Positions 62,533-64,000 of a stretch of DNA of 64,000 nt are shown here, one piece after another. The stretch's first letter is position 1. Every line of letters begins with the position of its first letter. Position numbers and translations under genes: made by a program. The DNA is from an uncultured Alphaproteobacteria bacterium (GTDB taxonomy: Bacteria > Pseudomonadota > Alphaproteobacteria > Methylaequorales > Methylaequoraceae). The notes under the pieces were generated by a model that was not told the origin of the DNA, did no database searches, and saw only the letters and a program-made list of their open reading frames with translations. The stretch lies in assembly GCA_902617375.1 (NCBI GenBank), contig CACMWI010000007.1, forward strand, positions 1-64,000, read 5' to 3'.

Positions 62533-62832
62533 TTATTTTACAGAAGATTTGGCAATTGTTTCAGACTTAAAAATTACGCCATTTTTTTGAGAATTGAGTT
62601 TTAAATGTTTGTAAAGCTCATCAAAAATAAAATTTCCTTTTCTTTCTTTGACGATGAGAGTAAGAATATCTGCTTCACTCGCATCACCAAATTGCTGTAT
62701 GTCAAACATATCTGTGGCTCTTCCATTAGCATAACCCACTGAAATAACGTCTGAGTTTTCAGAAAACTTTTTAACAACTTTTTGTCCTAAACCTTTTTTT
62801 ATTAAGCCACCAATTTCAATAAACTTTGACAT
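62533..62832 (-). CDS. PII-like signalling protein
   Basis: The 99-residue protein has a ferredoxin-like pattern with a glycine-rich start (IEIGGLIKKGLGQKVV) and SVGYANGRATD in place of the classical T-loop. DILTLIVKERKGNFIFDELYKHL mirrors the PII beta3-alpha2 segment. It lacks the uridylylated tyrosine of GlnB. A strong Shine-Dalgarno (GGAGGATAAAT) in the end of the upstream PII gene precedes it. It probably works with the adjacent PII and DUF1538 proteins. Confidence 0.7.
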   Translation of the reverse strand: MSKFIEIGGLIKKGLGQKVVKKFSENSDVISVGYANGRATDMFDIQQFGDASEADILTLIVKERKGNFIFDELYKHLKLNSQKNGVIFKSETIAKSSVK

Positions 62833-62834
62833 AT

Positions 62835-63191
62835 TTATCCTCCAGCTCGTTTAATGACATCTTTAGGTATATATGTCGCAACTCTGTCAAGTTTAACCAT
62901 CCACATTATACCTTTACCAGGTGTATCAAGATTTCCGGCTAAATACATTGATTCAAAGACTCTGTTCGATTGTTCTTTAGAAACTATAATTCGTATTATT
63001 TCTTTTTGTTCATCTATAGTTACGCCAAGAAGTCCCATTCTATCCCTAATGCCTGTACCCCTGGCATAATTAATTGTTGCACCTTGCGCTCCAACACTGG
63101 TGGCAGCATCTATGATTTTATCGGCTAGACCACTTTCAACAACACAAGTGATTAAAAAAACGTCTGTTAAATAAGTGATATCTCTGGCCAT
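62835..63191 (-). CDS. PII family signal transduction protein
   Basis: The 118-residue protein matches the PII fold. The N-terminal beta strand (VFLITCVVESGLADKIIDAA) is followed by GAQGATINYARGTG as the T-loop entry, EIIRIIVSKEQSNRVFESMY as the central helix, and DTPGKGIMWMVKLDRV as the B-loop/C-terminal strand. The T-loop sequence (RDRMGLLGVTIDEQKE) differs from GlnB/GlnK and has no uridylylation tyrosine. Its position right after a DUF1538 membrane protein suggests that it gates that protein in response to ATP/ADP or another ligand. A good AAAAGGA Shine-Dalgarno precedes the start. Confidence 0.85.
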   Translation of the reverse strand: MARDITYLTDVFLITCVVESGLADKIIDAATSVGAQGATINYARGTGIRDRMGLLGVTIDEQKEIIRIIVSKEQSNRVFESMYLAGNLDTPGKGIMWMVKLDRVATYIPKDVIKRAGG

Positions 63192-63207
63192 AATTTTTTC
63201 CTTTTAG

Positions 63208-63990
63208 TTATTTTTTTTGTATAAATTGTATATATAATCCCATGAGGAGTACAGCAAGAATTGGACAAATACTTGCCATAGATAGAATACCAAAACCTTC
63301 AGTGGCGGATACAGCATTTCCTAGACCCAGACCCATAGCCAGAACAAGTGGTACGGTTACCGGGCCAGTTGTGACTCCAGCGCTGTCCCAGGCGACATTA
63401 ACAAATTCTTCAGTTGAAAAGTAAGTTAAAACAATTGCAAGAAGATAAAGTGGTATTAGAACGGTTGCTAAGTCAAAAGCAAATACAATTTTTCCAACAC
63501 CTAAGGCTATCCCAAATGCAACACCCCCAGCAACGCTATACATTAACATTGACTTTTTGAAAGCACCATTGGTAAGTTCTTGAACTGTCAAACCAAGGGC
63601 ATTAAGTGCGGGCTCAGCAAGTGTTGCTCCAAATCCTAAGAGCCAAGCGAAAAGAATTACTATAGTTAAACCCAATAATTCGTTATAAATTGGTGATACT
63701 TCACTTATTGGGACTTCCATAAAGGCAGCAGGAAGATTGGTTCCAGCTTGCCCACCTATAGCTCCTAAACCATATGTGAGTCCAATATTGAAGACACACA
63801 TCCCAACAATGGACAAAGTTAAACCATAAGTTGTTATCATATTGTTAGGAAGTTTAGATCTAAGGATTACAAAAAGCACAATCATTAAAAATATCACAAG
63901 TGGAAGTATTGCTCGAACTCCTCCAATAATTTCAACGAACGGGGTTTGTGACCATTTAGAAACCTCTCCTATGGTCATATCTGAAGCCAT
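63208..63990 (-). CDS. DUF1538 membrane protein (possibly 5'-truncated by the window)
   Basis: The 260-residue portion has about seven membrane helices. DUF1538 landmarks are LGFGATLAEPALNALGLTV and AWDSAGVTTGPVTVPLVLAMGLGLG. The family is thought to be a transporter, often made of two homologous halves on one or two polypeptides. Here only one half is visible. The first Met at 63990 has no Shine-Dalgarno in the 10 bases available and no in-frame stop upstream, so the protein may extend off the right edge. It is followed by a PII and a PII-like gene. Confidence 0.85.
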   Translation of the reverse strand: MASDMTIGEVSKWSQTPFVEIIGGVRAILPLVIFLMIVLFVILRSKLPNNMITTYGLTLSIVGMCVFNIGLTYGLGAIGGQAGTNLPAAFMEVPISEVSPIYNELLGLTIVILFAWLLGFGATLAEPALNALGLTVQELTNGAFKKSMLMYSVAGGVAFGIALGVGKIVFAFDLATVLIPLYLLAIVLTYFSTEEFVNVAWDSAGVTTGPVTVPLVLAMGLGLGNAVSATEGFGILSMASICPILAVLLMGLYIQFIQKK

Positions 63991-64000
63991 ACTAGTCGAA

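Noticed and set aside
1-64000. Mobile elements, prophage or genomic island boundaries
   Set aside because: I saw no transposase, integrase, phage gene or terminal inverted repeats. Neither tRNA site has a visible duplicated 3' end nearby.

Overview
The window is an AT-rich, very compact bacterial chromosome segment. By eye it is about 30% G+C; this was not computed. Genes abut or overlap by a few bases throughout, and no stretch longer than about 115 bases lacks a gene. Gene content and order point to an alphaproteobacterium: dgt-argS-SPOR-nagZ-scpA-scpB-tatABC-serS-pcm-LysM/LytM, DUF815/yajC-secD-secF, ssb-gyrA-coaD-ppi, recG/sdhE-mfd, and an NDUFS4-type complex I subunit. Low G+C, streamlining and a nickel superoxide dismutase suggest a planktonic marine lineage, for example HIMB59/AEGEAN-169-like or another small-genome marine clade. 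That placement is inference, not proof.

Layout. 1-4.65 kb (minus): a sulfur amino-acid cluster (cysK-sseA-metC) overlapping an NDUFS4-like complex I subunit gene, followed by a hypothetical gene, an exported methyltransferase and the start of a possible nucleosidase. 4.7-7.1 kb (plus): an exported beta-propeller protein and an ABC-2 exporter. 7.1-9.2 kb (minus): tRNA-Cys, tRNA-Asn, a nucleotide-sugar epimerase and a glycosyltransferase. 9.3-16.4 kb (plus): an isoaspartyl-methyltransferase-like gene, tolC, valS, an alpha/beta hydrolase and ilvD. 16.4-17.5 kb (minus): xth and an A-type Fe-S carrier. 17.5-27.1 kb (plus): a long housekeeping operon for dNTP control, translation, cell wall, chromosome condensation and Tat export. 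27-31.5 kb: DUF815 ATPase, the Sec accessory genes yajC-secD-secF, and the sodN-sodX pair. 31.6-47.5 kb: uvrA, ssb, gyrA, coaD, a cyclophilin, tRNA-Lys, DUF502, recG, sdhE, mfd, an MFS-like protein and a parvulin. 47.5-48.6 kb: small hypotheticals and a DUF192 protein.

48.6-62.5 kb is the most distinctive accessory region. It runs on one strand: a coiled-coil protein of four 36-residue repeats; a GAF-GAF-PAS class III nucleotide cyclase; a class I-type cyclic-nucleotide phosphodiesterase; a second TolC; two large tandem paralogues with a FecR-like N-terminus and RTX-like C-terminus, joined by low-complexity linkers; a type I secretion ABC protein with a strongly degenerate nucleotide-binding domain; and an HlyD-type adaptor. 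I read it as a self-contained type I secretion/surface-protein locus carrying its own cyclic-nucleotide signalling module.

62.5-64 kb (minus): a DUF1538 membrane protein followed by a PII and a PII-like protein, which looks like a PII-controlled membrane transport unit. Its 5' end may lie beyond the window. I see no insertion sequence, integrase, phage gene, rRNA or CRISPR array.
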